Source: JAEVZK01 sp038202925 (GTDB lineage: Bacteria; Armatimonadota; Fimbriimonadia; Fimbriimonadales; Fimbriimonadaceae). From it: a DNA stretch of 9,632 nucleotides. Under the pieces are notes generated by a model. It was not told where the DNA came from. It saw only the letters and a list, made by a program, of their open reading frames with translations, and did not search any database. The DNA lies in NCBI GenBank assembly GCA_038202925.1, contig JBBREM010000098.1:1-9632 (forward strand). The letters are read 5' to 3'. The position numbers and the translations under genes are program-made. This document shows, piece after piece, positions 1 to 6,623 of the stretch; position 1 is the first letter of the stretch; every line of letters starts with the position of its first letter.

Positions 1-1
1 C

Positions 2-289
2 GCCGTGCGGCAGCATCTGAATCCGCTGAACGCCATCGAATCCGGCGAGCTGATTCTGCACCGACTGCGGATTGCGGGCTACACCGGCGAGCACAGCCCG
101 TTCACTCCCGACTCGGTGTTCGAGATGCACAAGTACACGAAGGGCACGCCGCGCCTGCTCAGCACAATCGCCGACAACGCGCTGATGATCGCTTTCGCAC
201 GCAAGCTCGAAATGATCGACGGATTCCTCGTTCACGAGGTCGTTGCCGAGCATTCCGGCTCCAAGTGGGAGCAGGGAGAGGCGGCGTGA
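2..289 (+). CDS. ExeA/GspA-like AAA ATPase, C-terminal fragment
   Basis: Only the last 95 codons are present; the gene starts before the window, so the Walker A and B motifs are not visible. The remaining part resembles the end of ExeA/GspA-type AAA+ ATPases: an HRLRIAG stretch, then FTPDSVFEMHKYTKGTPRLL, which carries the sensor-2-type G-x-P-R motif, and a helical tail with D-N-A-L-M-I-A-F-A. In known systems ExeA is an inner-membrane ATPase that, with ExeB, helps the secretin ExeD cross the peptidoglycan and assemble. Its place upstream of pilMNOPQ fits a role in assembling the PilQ secretin or energising the pilus; that is inference from context. The stop codon overlaps the next gene's GTG by 4 nt (GTGA), so the two are probably co-translated. 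A related TniB/MuB-like ATPase is possible, but the neighbourhood argues for ExeA. Confidence 0.75.
   Translation, partial: AVRQHLNPLNAIESGELILHRLRIAGYTGEHSPFTPDSVFEMHKYTKGTPRLLSTIADNALMIAFARKLEMIDGFLVHEVVAEHSGSKWEQGEAA
274..288 (+). promoter_or_regulatory. Ribosome binding site and GTG start of the helix-turn-helix gene
   Basis: GGAGAG at 274-279 lies 6 nt before GTG 286-288, which itself overlaps the stop codon of the upstream ATPase gene. This supports the GTG as start. A competing site, GGAG at 381-384 placed 6 nt before in-frame ATG 391, would give a protein 35 residues shorter. Confidence 0.55.
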
Positions 290-708
290 ATTTTGCCGAC
301 GCGATTCGCCGCGCCGCCGAGAGCACCGGCGCAGCATTGGGCCAGCCCGAACCGAGGGCTGACGACGCACTGCCAGAGACGGAGCCCGATATGTCCGAAA
401 ACAACGAAAAGTCTTACCAACCAAATTCAGCCGAGACGAGCCATGCCGGCCACGGCCATGTCGTCCGCCTGGAACTCGTGCTCACCCCGGAACAGCTCAA
501 GGGGCTGTTCGGCGCGGTGGTCGCCAACCAGCACAGCGTAATGACGCTGCGCGAAGCCGCCACCTATCTTCGAGTTTCACATCACTCGCTCGAGCAGCTC
601 GCCGGAAACGGCGACGTGCCCGGCATGCTGGTCGATGGCAAGTGGCGCTTCACGCGCCTTGGCCTCGACGACTGGCTCAACACGCATTCGCAACGCAAGG
701 AAGCCTAA
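286..708 (+). CDS. Small helix-turn-helix (excisionase/MerR-like) protein in the pil operon
   Basis: A 140-residue protein if translated from GTG 286, or 105 residues from the internal ATG 391; both starts have a Shine-Dalgarno site. Residues 1-55 are polar and probably disordered, with an N-terminal NFADAIRRAAES helix-like stretch. Residues about 59-84 form an amphipathic segment (VVRLELVLTPEQLKGLFGAV). Residues 86-134 match the pattern of the excisionase/MerR-type winged helix: M-T-L-R-E-A-A-T-Y-L-R-V-S, a variable turn, then G-K-W-R-F-T-R-L-G-L-D-D-W-L. This fold usually binds DNA, as in phage Xis proteins and small transcription regulators. Nothing nearby suggests a phage or integrase; the gene sits inside the pilus operon, with a 4-nt overlap upstream and TAAATG downstream. 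An autoregulator of the operon or an adaptor protein are both possible; the actual function is not known to me. Confidence 0.8.
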   Translation: MNFADAIRRAAESTGAALGQPEPRADDALPETEPDMSENNEKSYQPNSAETSHAGHGHVVRLELVLTPEQLKGLFGAVVANQHSVMTLREAATYLRVSHHSLEQLAGNGDVPGMLVDGKWRFTRLGLDDWLNTHSQRKEA

Positions 709-1782
709 ATGGGACTCTTTTCTAAACAGTCTTGCATCGGCATCGACCTCGGTCATCACTCGATCAAGGTTATGCAGCTCGATCGGTCGGGTGATTCGTG
801 GAAGGTCGTAAAGACCGCCTCCACGCTGACCCCGCACGAAGCCCTGAAGGACGGCGTGGTCGTTGAGCCCTCGCTGCTCGGCCTGGTGCTGAAGCAGTTG
901 CTCAAGGAGAACCACTTTACGGCCAGCAACGCCGCGATCGCGGTCGCCGGAGGCTCAGTGATCGTCCGGCCCGTGCGGATGCCGAAAATCGCCGAAGCCG
1001 TGCTGCGCAAATCCATGAAGCTCGAAGCCGGCCGCTACGTACCCACGAGCGCCGAAGACAGCTACGTGGAATTTGAGATCACCGGCGAGACGGAAGATGG
1101 CCAGATGGACGTCCTGATCGTCGCCGCCCCTAAGGACATCGTCGAAACGCGGATGCAGGTCTGCGAGCAGGCGGGACTCAACGTCGAAGCCGTCGATATC
1201 GCCGCCTTTGCCACCTACCGCTCGCTCGTCGAGGCCGATCCGTCGAGGGACTGGTCGGGCAAGACGATCGGGATCATCGACTTGGGGGCGACGACCACCA
1301 ACGTGAGCGTGATCAACCGCGGCGCGTTCGCGATGTGCCGCACGATCCCGACCGGCGGTCACGTGCTGACGGACGCCCTCAAGAACTATTTCAAGCTCAC
1401 CGACGAGGATGCCGAGGCAGGGAAGGCCCAGCTCGACTTCCGCGAGCTGATCACCGGCGAAAAGGCCCAAGAGAATCCGCCCCTTCGAGTGCTTCAGCCG
1501 CACGTCGATGATCTCGTCCGCGAGATCCGTCGTTCGCTCAACTATTACCAGTCGCAGCAGGCTGAGGGCGCGCAGGGCCACCCGGCCGATGCCCTCCTCT
1601 TCACCGGCGGCGGGGCGAAGCTGACGGGCATCACAGAATACATGGCTCACAAGCTGGGGATCGAAACGCTCAGCGCCGACATTTACTCAAACCCGCGCTT
1701 TCTGCATTCCTCCGAGCAGCCCGGCCTTGACTGGTCGGTCGCTTCCGGGCTGGCGATGCGGGCATTCGGGAGGGCCGCTTAA
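709..1782 (+). CDS. pilM: Type IV pilus assembly protein PilM (actin-like ATPase)
   Basis: A 357-residue cytoplasmic protein of the PilM/FtsA actin-like family, near the usual length. Phosphate-1 loop: IGIDLGHHSIKVMQL at residues 10-24. Phosphate-2 loop: IGIIDLGATTTNVSVI at 187-202. Adenosine-binding motif: ALLFTGGGAKLTGI at 295-308. The inserted SHS2-type region (about 80-180) includes the typical MPKIAEAVLRKSMKLEA and the A-A-P-K-D-I-V segment. In known systems PilM binds ATP and the N-terminal peptide of PilN, linking the cytoplasmic motor to the inner-membrane ring. The phosphate-1 loop reads G-H-H-S where many family members have small residues such as G-S-S-S. The start is ATG 709, directly after the upstream TAA, with AAGGAAG at 697-703 as ribosome binding site. 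The stop abuts the pilN start. Identification is strong from motifs plus gene order. Confidence 0.93.
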   Translation: MGLFSKQSCIGIDLGHHSIKVMQLDRSGDSWKVVKTASTLTPHEALKDGVVVEPSLLGLVLKQLLKENHFTASNAAIAVAGGSVIVRPVRMPKIAEAVLRKSMKLEAGRYVPTSAEDSYVEFEITGETEDGQMDVLIVAAPKDIVETRMQVCEQAGLNVEAVDIAAFATYRSLVEADPSRDWSGKTIGIIDLGATTTNVSVINRGAFAMCRTIPTGGHVLTDALKNYFKLTDEDAEAGKAQLDFRELITGEKAQENPPLRVLQPHVDDLVREIRRSLNYYQSQQAEGAQGHPADALLFTGGGAKLTGITEYMAHKLGIETLSADIYSNPRFLHSSEQPGLDWSVASGLAMRAFGRAA

Positions 1783-2388
1783 ATGCCATTCATTAATCTT
1801 ATCGAAGAGCAGCGCCTGTCGGTGCGGGCGAACGAGCGCAAGGCGCAATCGTTCTTCACCGCCTTCATCGCGGTGTGCGTTCTGAGCGTGGGAGGCTACG
1901 GCTACCTCACCTTGCAAGCCGCCGGCGTAGCCGGTGATGCGGGCGAGGTTCAACTTCAGAACCAGAAGAATGCGCCGCTCGTGAAGCAGATCGACGAAAA
2001 TGCGCGGGCGCTGGCGGATCTGTCACCGCGGCTCAAGACACTGGAAGACGCCTCGATCATTACCGATCGTTGGAATCGCATCCTCGAGCACCTTACGGTG
2101 CAGATGCCTGACCAGGCGTTTCTCAGCAATCTGCGCTGCGAAGCCGCCGATCCTCAAAAGCCGATCCAAGTGTCGTTCATGGGCCTCGCCCCTTCTCAAT
2201 CCCCGGTCGGCGAGTTCATACTTCGCCTTCAAAACCAGCCGGACCTTGAGAATGTGAGCCTGCGCTACACAAACGAAAAACTGGTTAGCGAATCACGCAG
2301 CATCGAATTTCAAGTCGATTCGAATCTGGTCGGCACGGCAGAGAAACCCAAGGTCGCGGAAGCGTCGGCCGATGGAGAAAAGAAGTGA
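1783..2388 (+). CDS. pilN: Type IV pilus inner-membrane assembly protein PilN
   Basis: A 201-residue bitopic membrane protein. The N-terminus MPFINLIEEQR contains the I-N-L core of the peptide that inserts into a groove of PilM in the family. A single membrane helix follows at residues about 25-46, then a coiled-coil-like periplasmic stretch (about 55-105) and an alpha/beta ferredoxin-like domain (about 105-180), including F-L-S-N-L-R and the V-G-E-F-I-L-R-L-Q helix seen in PilN-like proteins. The tail is charged and probably flexible. PilN dimerises with PilO to form the inner-membrane alignment ring. The start is ATG 1783, directly after the pilM stop, with GGGAGGG at 1768-1774. The end overlaps pilO by 4 nt. 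Sequence alone is modestly conserved in this family, so the position after pilM carries much of the weight. Confidence 0.88.
   Translation: MPFINLIEEQRLSVRANERKAQSFFTAFIAVCVLSVGGYGYLTLQAAGVAGDAGEVQLQNQKNAPLVKQIDENARALADLSPRLKTLEDASIITDRWNRILEHLTVQMPDQAFLSNLRCEAADPQKPIQVSFMGLAPSQSPVGEFILRLQNQPDLENVSLRYTNEKLVSESRSIEFQVDSNLVGTAEKPKVAEASADGEKK
2374..2387 (+). promoter_or_regulatory. Ribosome binding site and GTG start of pilO
   Basis: GGAG at 2374-2377 lies 7 nt before GTG 2385-2387, which overlaps the pilN stop as GTGA. No ATG near this point is in the pilO frame, so the GTG is the likely start and coupling to pilN translation is expected. Confidence 0.65.
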
Positions 2389-3029
2389 ATAAGGGACCCA
2401 ATCCAAAACTCTTCCTCGGCCTTGCGGCCATCGCGCTCGTGATGGGTGGCGGCATGTGCTACGTCGCCCTGAACAATCTGGGCGACGAACAGGCAAAGCT
2501 GCGGGACCTCAAGGCGAAGAGCAAGGACGCCCGGCAGCTCCAGGCTGAGGTTGCGAAGTCGCAAGCCAGCGTTACGGACACCGCGACGAAGCTCAACCAC
2601 CTCGAGCAGGGAATACCGCAGCTCGCCTATGTTCCTACTCTGCTCAGCGAGCTGGAGAAGGTAGGCAAGGAGAGCGGCATCGATGTTCTCGGCGTGCGCC
2701 CGCTGCCTGCGGCGGTAAGCCCCGGACATAAGGACGACAGCGCCGGCTCAGTGAGGAAGAAGAAGACTTACGAAGAGCTCGATATCGAGGTCAAGGGACG
2801 GGGCAACTATCGCTCGGTGATGACCTTCATCAAAGCTCTCGAGGTTTTCCCCAAGATTGTCGCCGCCCGCACGATTGCGCTCGACCCGAAGAATGTGCCG
2901 GGTCAGATGAGCGACAAGCTCGACGTGACCATCAATTTGCGGACGTACGTCTTCGCCCCGTCGGCTACAACGCCGACCGACCCCGGAGTGAAGTCCGCGA
3001 TGCTTGGAGGAACCCGCCATGCTGGCTGA
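2385..3029 (+). CDS. pilO: Type IV pilus inner-membrane assembly protein PilO
   Basis: A 214-residue bitopic membrane protein starting at GTG. A short cytoplasmic N-terminus precedes one membrane helix at residues about 8-29, then a heptad-like coiled coil (about 34-75) and a periplasmic alpha/beta domain. PilO-family signatures include V-P-T-L-L-S-E-L-E-K-V-G-K-E-S-G-I at about 83-99 and G-N-Y-R-S-V-M-T-F-I-K-A-L-E at about 140-153, followed by the beta-strand L-D-V-T-I-N-L-R-T-Y-V-F. PilO pairs with PilN and contacts the PilP-like protein in the alignment complex. The segment at 108-128 is polar and basic (KDDSAGSVRKKK), apparently a surface loop. The stop lies 11 nt inside the next gene, so translation of the two is probably coupled. 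Confidence 0.9.
   Translation: MNKGPNPKLFLGLAAIALVMGGGMCYVALNNLGDEQAKLRDLKAKSKDARQLQAEVAKSQASVTDTATKLNHLEQGIPQLAYVPTLLSELEKVGKESGIDVLGVRPLPAAVSPGHKDDSAGSVRKKKTYEELDIEVKGRGNYRSVMTFIKALEVFPKIVAARTIALDPKNVPGQMSDKLDVTINLRTYVFAPSATTPTDPGVKSAMLGGTRHAG
3006..3021 (+). promoter_or_regulatory. Ribosome binding site deciding the pilP-like start
   Basis: GGAGGA at 3006-3011 is a near-perfect Shine-Dalgarno site 7 nt before ATG 3019-3021. An upstream in-frame TTG at 3004 would overlap this site and lacks its own, so ATG 3019 is preferred. Confidence 0.75.
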
Positions 3030-3597
3030 TAAGAAAAAGGTTATCGTAGTGGCCTCGCTTGGGCTGGTCATCGTGTGCGTCGGCGCATTCCAGTTCCTCG
3101 GCGGATCCTCCGAACCGGAACCGGCGCCCGCGCCGAAGAAGGTCGAGGTCAAGAAGATAGAGGAAGCCCCGAAGCAGGATCCGCCGAAGAATCCGCTCTT
3201 CGTGGCCGCACGTCCGGCGCGCGATCCGTTCGCTGCACGGGGCGTATCCATGCCGACGCCGCCCGTGCCTCAGCCGGCAATTCAACAGCCGAAGGTTACG
3301 CCGATGCCGACGCCGAACTTCGATAAGTCAGGCACCTTTGGAAATGGCGGGAACGCGCCGGTGACAATTACGGCGGTGCCGGAGGCAAAATTCAGTTTCA
3401 CCGTTTCGGGCGTGATGCTCGGAGCTCGACCTGTGGCTGTCTTTACGGACGCTCAGGGAGAGCAGCGACTCGTGCCGGCGGGCGGCTCCTTGGATGCCGA
3501 TACCCGCGTGATTTCAATCGACAAGGACGCGGTGACCGTGAAATATCACGGCAAGACCATGCGACTGACCGTGGAAGGGAACCCCAATGATAAGTAA
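3019..3597 (+). CDS. PilP-like pilus alignment protein linking PilNO to PilQ
   Basis: A 192-residue protein with a short basic N-terminus (MLADKKK), one membrane helix at about 8-26, a Pro/Lys/Glu-rich extended linker (about 31-105) containing the A-R-D-P-F segment typical of PilP, and a C-terminal beta-rich domain (about 122-188). That domain has F-T-V-S-G-V-M-L-G-A-R-P-V-A-V-F, L-V-P-A-G-G-S-L and V-T-V-K-Y-H-G-K-T-M-R-L, the pattern of the PilP/GspC homology domain that binds secretin N-domains. Position between pilO and pilQ supports this. Classical PilP is a lipoprotein; here Cys20 is preceded by V-I-V rather than a proper lipobox, so a membrane-helix anchor (GspC-like) is more likely. 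It overlaps pilO by 11 nt and pilQ by 11 nt. The product is confident by context; the exact symbol less so. Confidence 0.82.
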   Translation: MLADKKKVIVVASLGLVIVCVGAFQFLGGSSEPEPAPAPKKVEVKKIEEAPKQDPPKNPLFVAARPARDPFAARGVSMPTPPVPQPAIQQPKVTPMPTPNFDKSGTFGNGGNAPVTITAVPEAKFSFTVSGVMLGARPVAVFTDAQGEQRLVPAGGSLDADTRVISIDKDAVTVKYHGKTMRLTVEGNPNDK

Positions 3598-6157
3598 CTA
3601 CAAGCGATGGATGGCAGCGGCCGGTCCGCTCGTCATGGCAAGCACCGTGCTCGCGGAAGGCCACTTGATCAACGTCACGACGACGCCGGTCGCAGATGGT
3701 CTAGCCGTCGTGATTCGCGGCAGTGATTTGAACGCGCCGAAGATCCGTTGGGATCAGGGCGCCGTGATCTTGCGCTTCGACGCTCGCGTCGAAAGTCAAA
3801 AGACCTGGCGGCCTCGCACCGGCGGCATTGTCAATGTGTCGTATGGCTCATCGGACGGAAAGGCCGACGTGGCGATCCGCCCGTACATTACGAAGCAGCC
3901 TCGGATCATTCAAACCGCCGATGGCTTCCTTGTAATGTTCAGCCAGCCGGTGGCTCTCAAGCCCACGATGACGGTCAAGAGCGCGCTTACGGAGACCCCG
4001 AAGACGTTCAGCGCCGTGATCGCGACGCAGAAGAAGGCACTCTCGAACACCAACGACACTGCCGGCATGAATGCCCGCGTGACGTTGAACTTCGTCAATA
4101 CCGACGTCGTTCAGATCCTCAAGGCGTTGGCGCTGCAGAGTGGCGTCAACATCGCGATGGGGCCTGAAGTGTCGGGCAAGGTTACGGTTAGCCTGGACAG
4201 CGTTTCCGTGAAGGAAGCGCTGGACCTCGTGACGACCCTCGCCGGCGTTCGCTATGCGCGGATGGGCTCGACGTACGTGGTCGCCACCAACAGCCGCTTC
4301 TCCGAAACGGTTGAGAAGATGAAGGGCCGGGACGAGATGATCAGCGAAACCCGCGTCATCCCCCTCTTCAGCCGCGAGGGCACGCAGATCAAGGCGGCCA
4401 CGATGAAGATCGTGCCCCCGACGACTCAGGACGGCAAGTACGAGCTCGTGCTCCCCAGCGACAAGGTCAATGTGGAGCAGAATCAGGCGCTTGCCCCGCA
4501 AGACACCGGAGACAAGGGCGGCGACAAGGGCCAGGGCGGCAAGGCGGCGGATGCCGGCAACGTTCAGACCAAGACGGCGGACGACGGCGCCAAGAAGGAC
4601 GACTACATCGTGGTCGTCGGCACCCCGGCTCGCCTGAACATGGTCGAGCAGGCCGTTCGCAACCTCGATCAGCAGATATGCCTTGCGCTAGGCATCAAGA
4701 TCACCCAATCAGGCGTCGTGCACAAGACCTATGAGCCGCAGGGCATCAGCGCTTCCGAGCTCGTCAAGTCGCTTGGCGGAGACGGCAAGGAATTCAACGG
4801 CGTGCAGCTGATCGCGACTCCGACTTCGAGCGTGAGCAAACAAGCAATCGTCCTGAGCGGCCACGAGACCGACGTGAACCGCGTCATGGCGATGCTGATC
4901 GATCTGGATACCGCGCCGGATGCGGCTGAGACGAAGTACGAAGTCGTCGGGCTGAAGTATGTTCAGCCGAACTTCGCCTTCTCGCAGCTGATGCAGGCGG
5001 TGCCGGGCCTTAAGGTTTCGCTGCTGCCTCCTCCAATCAATCCGCAGGTCGGCATTGACTACCAGGAGACGACGCAACAGAAATCGGGCGATAGCGGCGG
5101 CGGAGACAACTCGGGTGGCAAGCAAGGAGGCAACTCCGGTGGCGGCACCTCGGGCGGCGGCAATTCCGGCGACCAAGGCGGTAGCCAGGGAAGCGGCAAC
5201 AGCGGTTCGGGAGGCGCCGGAAGTCTAGGCTCGAACGGCAAGACCGACAGCGGCACCGTGAAGACGAGCAGCAAGTCGAACTCGTTCCCGATGAAGCTCC
5301 TGCTTCGCGGCACACCTTCGCAGCTCTCGATGGCTCACGAATATCTCGCCATGGTCGACCTCGCGCCGAAGCAGGTTGCGGTCGAGCTGCGAGTCATGGA
5401 GCTAACGCGGGAAGACGCGCTCAAGGTCGGACTCGACTGGAGCTTGCTTACCGGCGGAACACTGAAGACCCTGCGGATCAACCAGGGACTCGGCTCGGCC
5501 AGCAGCGCCGGCGGAGTCAGCTCGGATCTGAAGTTCAGGGGCGGCGGCACGGCATCGATCCTCGGTGCTCTTGACTCAATCACGACGCGGAACAACGTGC
5601 TGGCGCGACCTTCGACGCTCGTCAATGACGGCGTGCCGACGAACATCTTCGTCGGGGACGAAGTGCGGTACGTCAAGTCGATCATCACCAGCGCGAATAC
5701 GGGGCCGACGATCACGACTGACGAAGTCGATGTAGGCGTCGACTTCAACGTGATCGCACGGGTCGGCGAGGACGGCAACATCATGCTCGATCTCGGACCG
5801 ACGCTGAAGGTGCTGCAGGGCTTCACCGACGTGCCAGGAGGCGGTAAATTGCCGCAGACCAGCCGCCGGAGCGCCTCGACGCAGATGTCGATCAAGAGCG
5901 GCGAAACCATCGCGATCGGCGGCCTGATCCAGGATCAGGATCGCAAGATCTACGGCGGCATCCCGTTCCTCAAGGATCTTCCGTTGATCGGGCGGCTGTT
6001 TAGCCGAACCGACAACACCAAGATCCGATCCGAGGTCGTGTTCTTCGTGACGGTTCGCGAAGTGACCGAGAACGACCGACAATCTCCGGCGAACCCCCGA
6101 GCGGCTGAGAAGAACAACACTCAGTGGCCGGGCAACACCAACGGCAAAGGCGGCTAG
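3587..6157 (+). CDS. pilQ: Type IV pilus secretin PilQ
   Basis: An 856-residue outer-membrane secretin. A signal peptide is visible at 1-23 (K6-R7, hydrophobic 8-22, cleavage after V-L-A). An AMIN-type beta domain at about 27-118 may bind peptidoglycan. The STN/N0 domain is at about 163-233 (LNFVNTDVVQILKALALQSG). Secretin N-type domains follow at about 252-362, 380-446 and 450-592. The secretin core spans about 597-827, with V-A-V-E-L-R-V-M-E-L, R-N-N-V-L-A-R-P-S-T-L-V-N-D-G, then SGETIAIGGLIQDQ and GIPFLKDLPLIGRLFS, followed by R-S-E-V-V-F-F-V-T. It forms the multimeric gated pore for the pilus. Two low-complexity insertions break the N-domains: a charged G/K/D-rich one (about 304-338) and a Gly/Ser-rich one (about 499-556). 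The start is ATG 3587 inside the previous gene, with AAGGGA at 3575-3580. Other secretin machines use similar proteins, but pilMNO upstream settles it. Confidence 0.95.
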   Translation: MISNYKRWMAAAGPLVMASTVLAEGHLINVTTTPVADGLAVVIRGSDLNAPKIRWDQGAVILRFDARVESQKTWRPRTGGIVNVSYGSSDGKADVAIRPYITKQPRIIQTADGFLVMFSQPVALKPTMTVKSALTETPKTFSAVIATQKKALSNTNDTAGMNARVTLNFVNTDVVQILKALALQSGVNIAMGPEVSGKVTVSLDSVSVKEALDLVTTLAGVRYARMGSTYVVATNSRFSETVEKMKGRDEMISETRVIPLFSREGTQIKAATMKIVPPTTQDGKYELVLPSDKVNVEQNQALAPQDTGDKGGDKGQGGKAADAGNVQTKTADDGAKKDDYIVVVGTPARLNMVEQAVRNLDQQICLALGIKITQSGVVHKTYEPQGISASELVKSLGGDGKEFNGVQLIATPTSSVSKQAIVLSGHETDVNRVMAMLIDLDTAPDAAETKYEVVGLKYVQPNFAFSQLMQAVPGLKVSLLPPPINPQVGIDYQETTQQKSGDSGGGDNSGGKQGGNSGGGTSGGGNSGDQGGSQGSGNSGSGGAGSLGSNGKTDSGTVKTSSKSNSFPMKLLLRGTPSQLSMAHEYLAMVDLAPKQVAVELRVMELTREDALKVGLDWSLLTGGTLKTLRINQGLGSASSAGGVSSDLKFRGGGTASILGALDSITTRNNVLARPSTLVNDGVPTNIFVGDEVRYVKSIITSANTGPTITTDEVDVGVDFNVIARVGEDGNIMLDLGPTLKVLQGFTDVPGGGKLPQTSRRSASTQMSIKSGETIAIGGLIQDQDRKIYGGIPFLKDLPLIGRLFSRTDNTKIRSEVVFFVTVREVTENDRQSPANPRAAEKNNTQWPGNTNGKGG

Positions 6158-6180
6158 TCCGCTACGGGTCGGAACTCTGA

Positions 6181-6207
6181 GGGGAGGCCGCAATGCCTCC
6201 CCCTTTT
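6181..6207 (+). terminator. Rho-independent terminator of the pil operon
   Basis: GGGGAGGC at 6181-6188 pairs perfectly with GCCTCCCC at 6195-6202 around a 6-nt loop (CGCAAT), followed by C and TTTT at 6204-6207. It begins 23 nt after the pilQ stop. The T tract is short, so efficiency is uncertain. Confidence 0.75.
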
Positions 6208-6223
6208 CCTGTTCTGACTCCAG

Positions 6224-6361
6224 CTCCTGCGGAGAACGCCAGTGTAGGGGCAAGGCGTGCCTCGCCCCACACCGCGCAAGAGCCGAGTACGGCACGCCGT
6301 GCCCTACCGAGCAACCAGCCTTCTCGATTCGACCGCGTAGACCAAGGTAGCGGCGATCTCC
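6224..6361 (+). repeat. Palindromic REP/MITE-like repeat, copy A
   Basis: This is the first of two direct copies; the second starts 228 nt further on at 6452. The unit opens with the shared 18-mer CTCCTGCGGAGAACGCCA. The core is a long interrupted inverted repeat: GTAGGGGCAAGGCGTGCC at 6244-6261 against GGCACGCCGTGCCCTAC at 6291-6307. Each arm is itself nearly palindromic about its centre (GGC-GT-GCC and GGC-AC-GCC), so the core can form one long hairpin or a cruciform of two short ones. A less conserved flank (C-G-A-T-T-C-G-A-C-C-G-C-G and on) runs to about 6361. No protein-coding signal is evident. Ends are approximate. Confidence 0.8.
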
Positions 6362-6376
6362 TTGTTCTGCCTCGGC

Positions 6377-6397
6377 ATTTCCGCGTGGCGTGGAAAT
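6377..6397. other. 9-bp hairpin between the repeat copies
   Basis: ATTTCCGCG at 6377-6385 can pair with CGTGGAAAT at 6389-6397 around the loop TGG, with one G-T wobble. It sits immediately upstream of a second, perfect hairpin at 6410-6427. No T tract follows, so it does not look like a terminator. Confidence 0.55.
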
Positions 6398-6409
6398 TCC
6401 TGTCGCCGA

Positions 6410-6427
6410 CTGGACCGAAAGGTCCAG
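6410..6427. other. Perfect hairpin with a GAAA tetraloop
   Basis: CTGGACC at 6410-6416 pairs perfectly with GGTCCAG at 6421-6427, closing a GAAA loop of the stable GNRA class on the + strand. It lies in the non-coding stretch between the two repeat copies, in the transcript downstream of the pil terminator. No U-rich tail follows. Part of a larger structured RNA or of a repeat unit are both possible. Confidence 0.6.
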
Positions 6428-6451
6428 CAGAGTAATGGCAGCAATCGCCAA

Positions 6452-6592
6452 CTCCTGCGGAGAACGCCAATGTAGGGGCAAGGCGTGCCTTGCCCTCGCA
6501 CCGCGCCAAAGCCGGGCGCGGCACGCCGTGCCCCTACCGCGGCATCCCGCCTTGTCGAATCGACCGCGCAGACTGAGGCCGCGGCAGCTTCC
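6452..6592 (+). repeat. Palindromic REP/MITE-like repeat, copy B
   Basis: The second copy, in the same orientation as copy A. It shares the opening 18-mer and the following GTAGGGGCAAGGCGTGCC (6472-6489), which here pairs with GGCACGCCGTGCCCCTAC (6520-6537) at 17 of 18 positions. The left arm extends into a perfect short palindrome, GGGCAAGGC-GT-GCCTTGCCC. The right flank resembles that of copy A, with CGAATCGACCGCG corresponding to CGATTCGACCGCG, to about 6592. No transposase is present, so any movement would need an enzyme from elsewhere. Confidence 0.8.
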
Positions 6593-6594
6593 CC

Positions 6595-6623
6595 TTTTCC
6601 TATGCCGGAGGGAGGCGTAGAAT
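6595..6623 (+). promoter_or_regulatory. Putative sigma70-type promoter before the 66-codon ORF
   Basis: TTTTCC at 6595-6600 (weak match to TTGACA), a 17-nt spacer and TAGAAT at 6618-6623 (5 of 6 to TATAAT). Transcription would begin at or within a few bases of ATG 6631, implying a leaderless or nearly leaderless message. Confidence 0.45.

Noticed and set aside
286..708. Phage excisionase marking an integrated element
   Set aside because: The HTH domain resembles Xis, but there is no integrase, att-like repeat or phage gene nearby, and the gene is translationally coupled to pilus genes.
6224..6592. A two-unit CRISPR array
   Set aside because: The repeats are about 140 bp, imperfect, internally palindromic and only two in number, with no cas genes, unlike short identical CRISPR repeats with uniform spacers.
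6193..6620. Open reading frames on both strands across the repeat region (up to about 120 codons or more on the minus strand)
   Set aside because: They run through the palindromic repeats in several frames at once, have no known motifs and no convincing start signals; GC-rich palindromes create such frames by chance.
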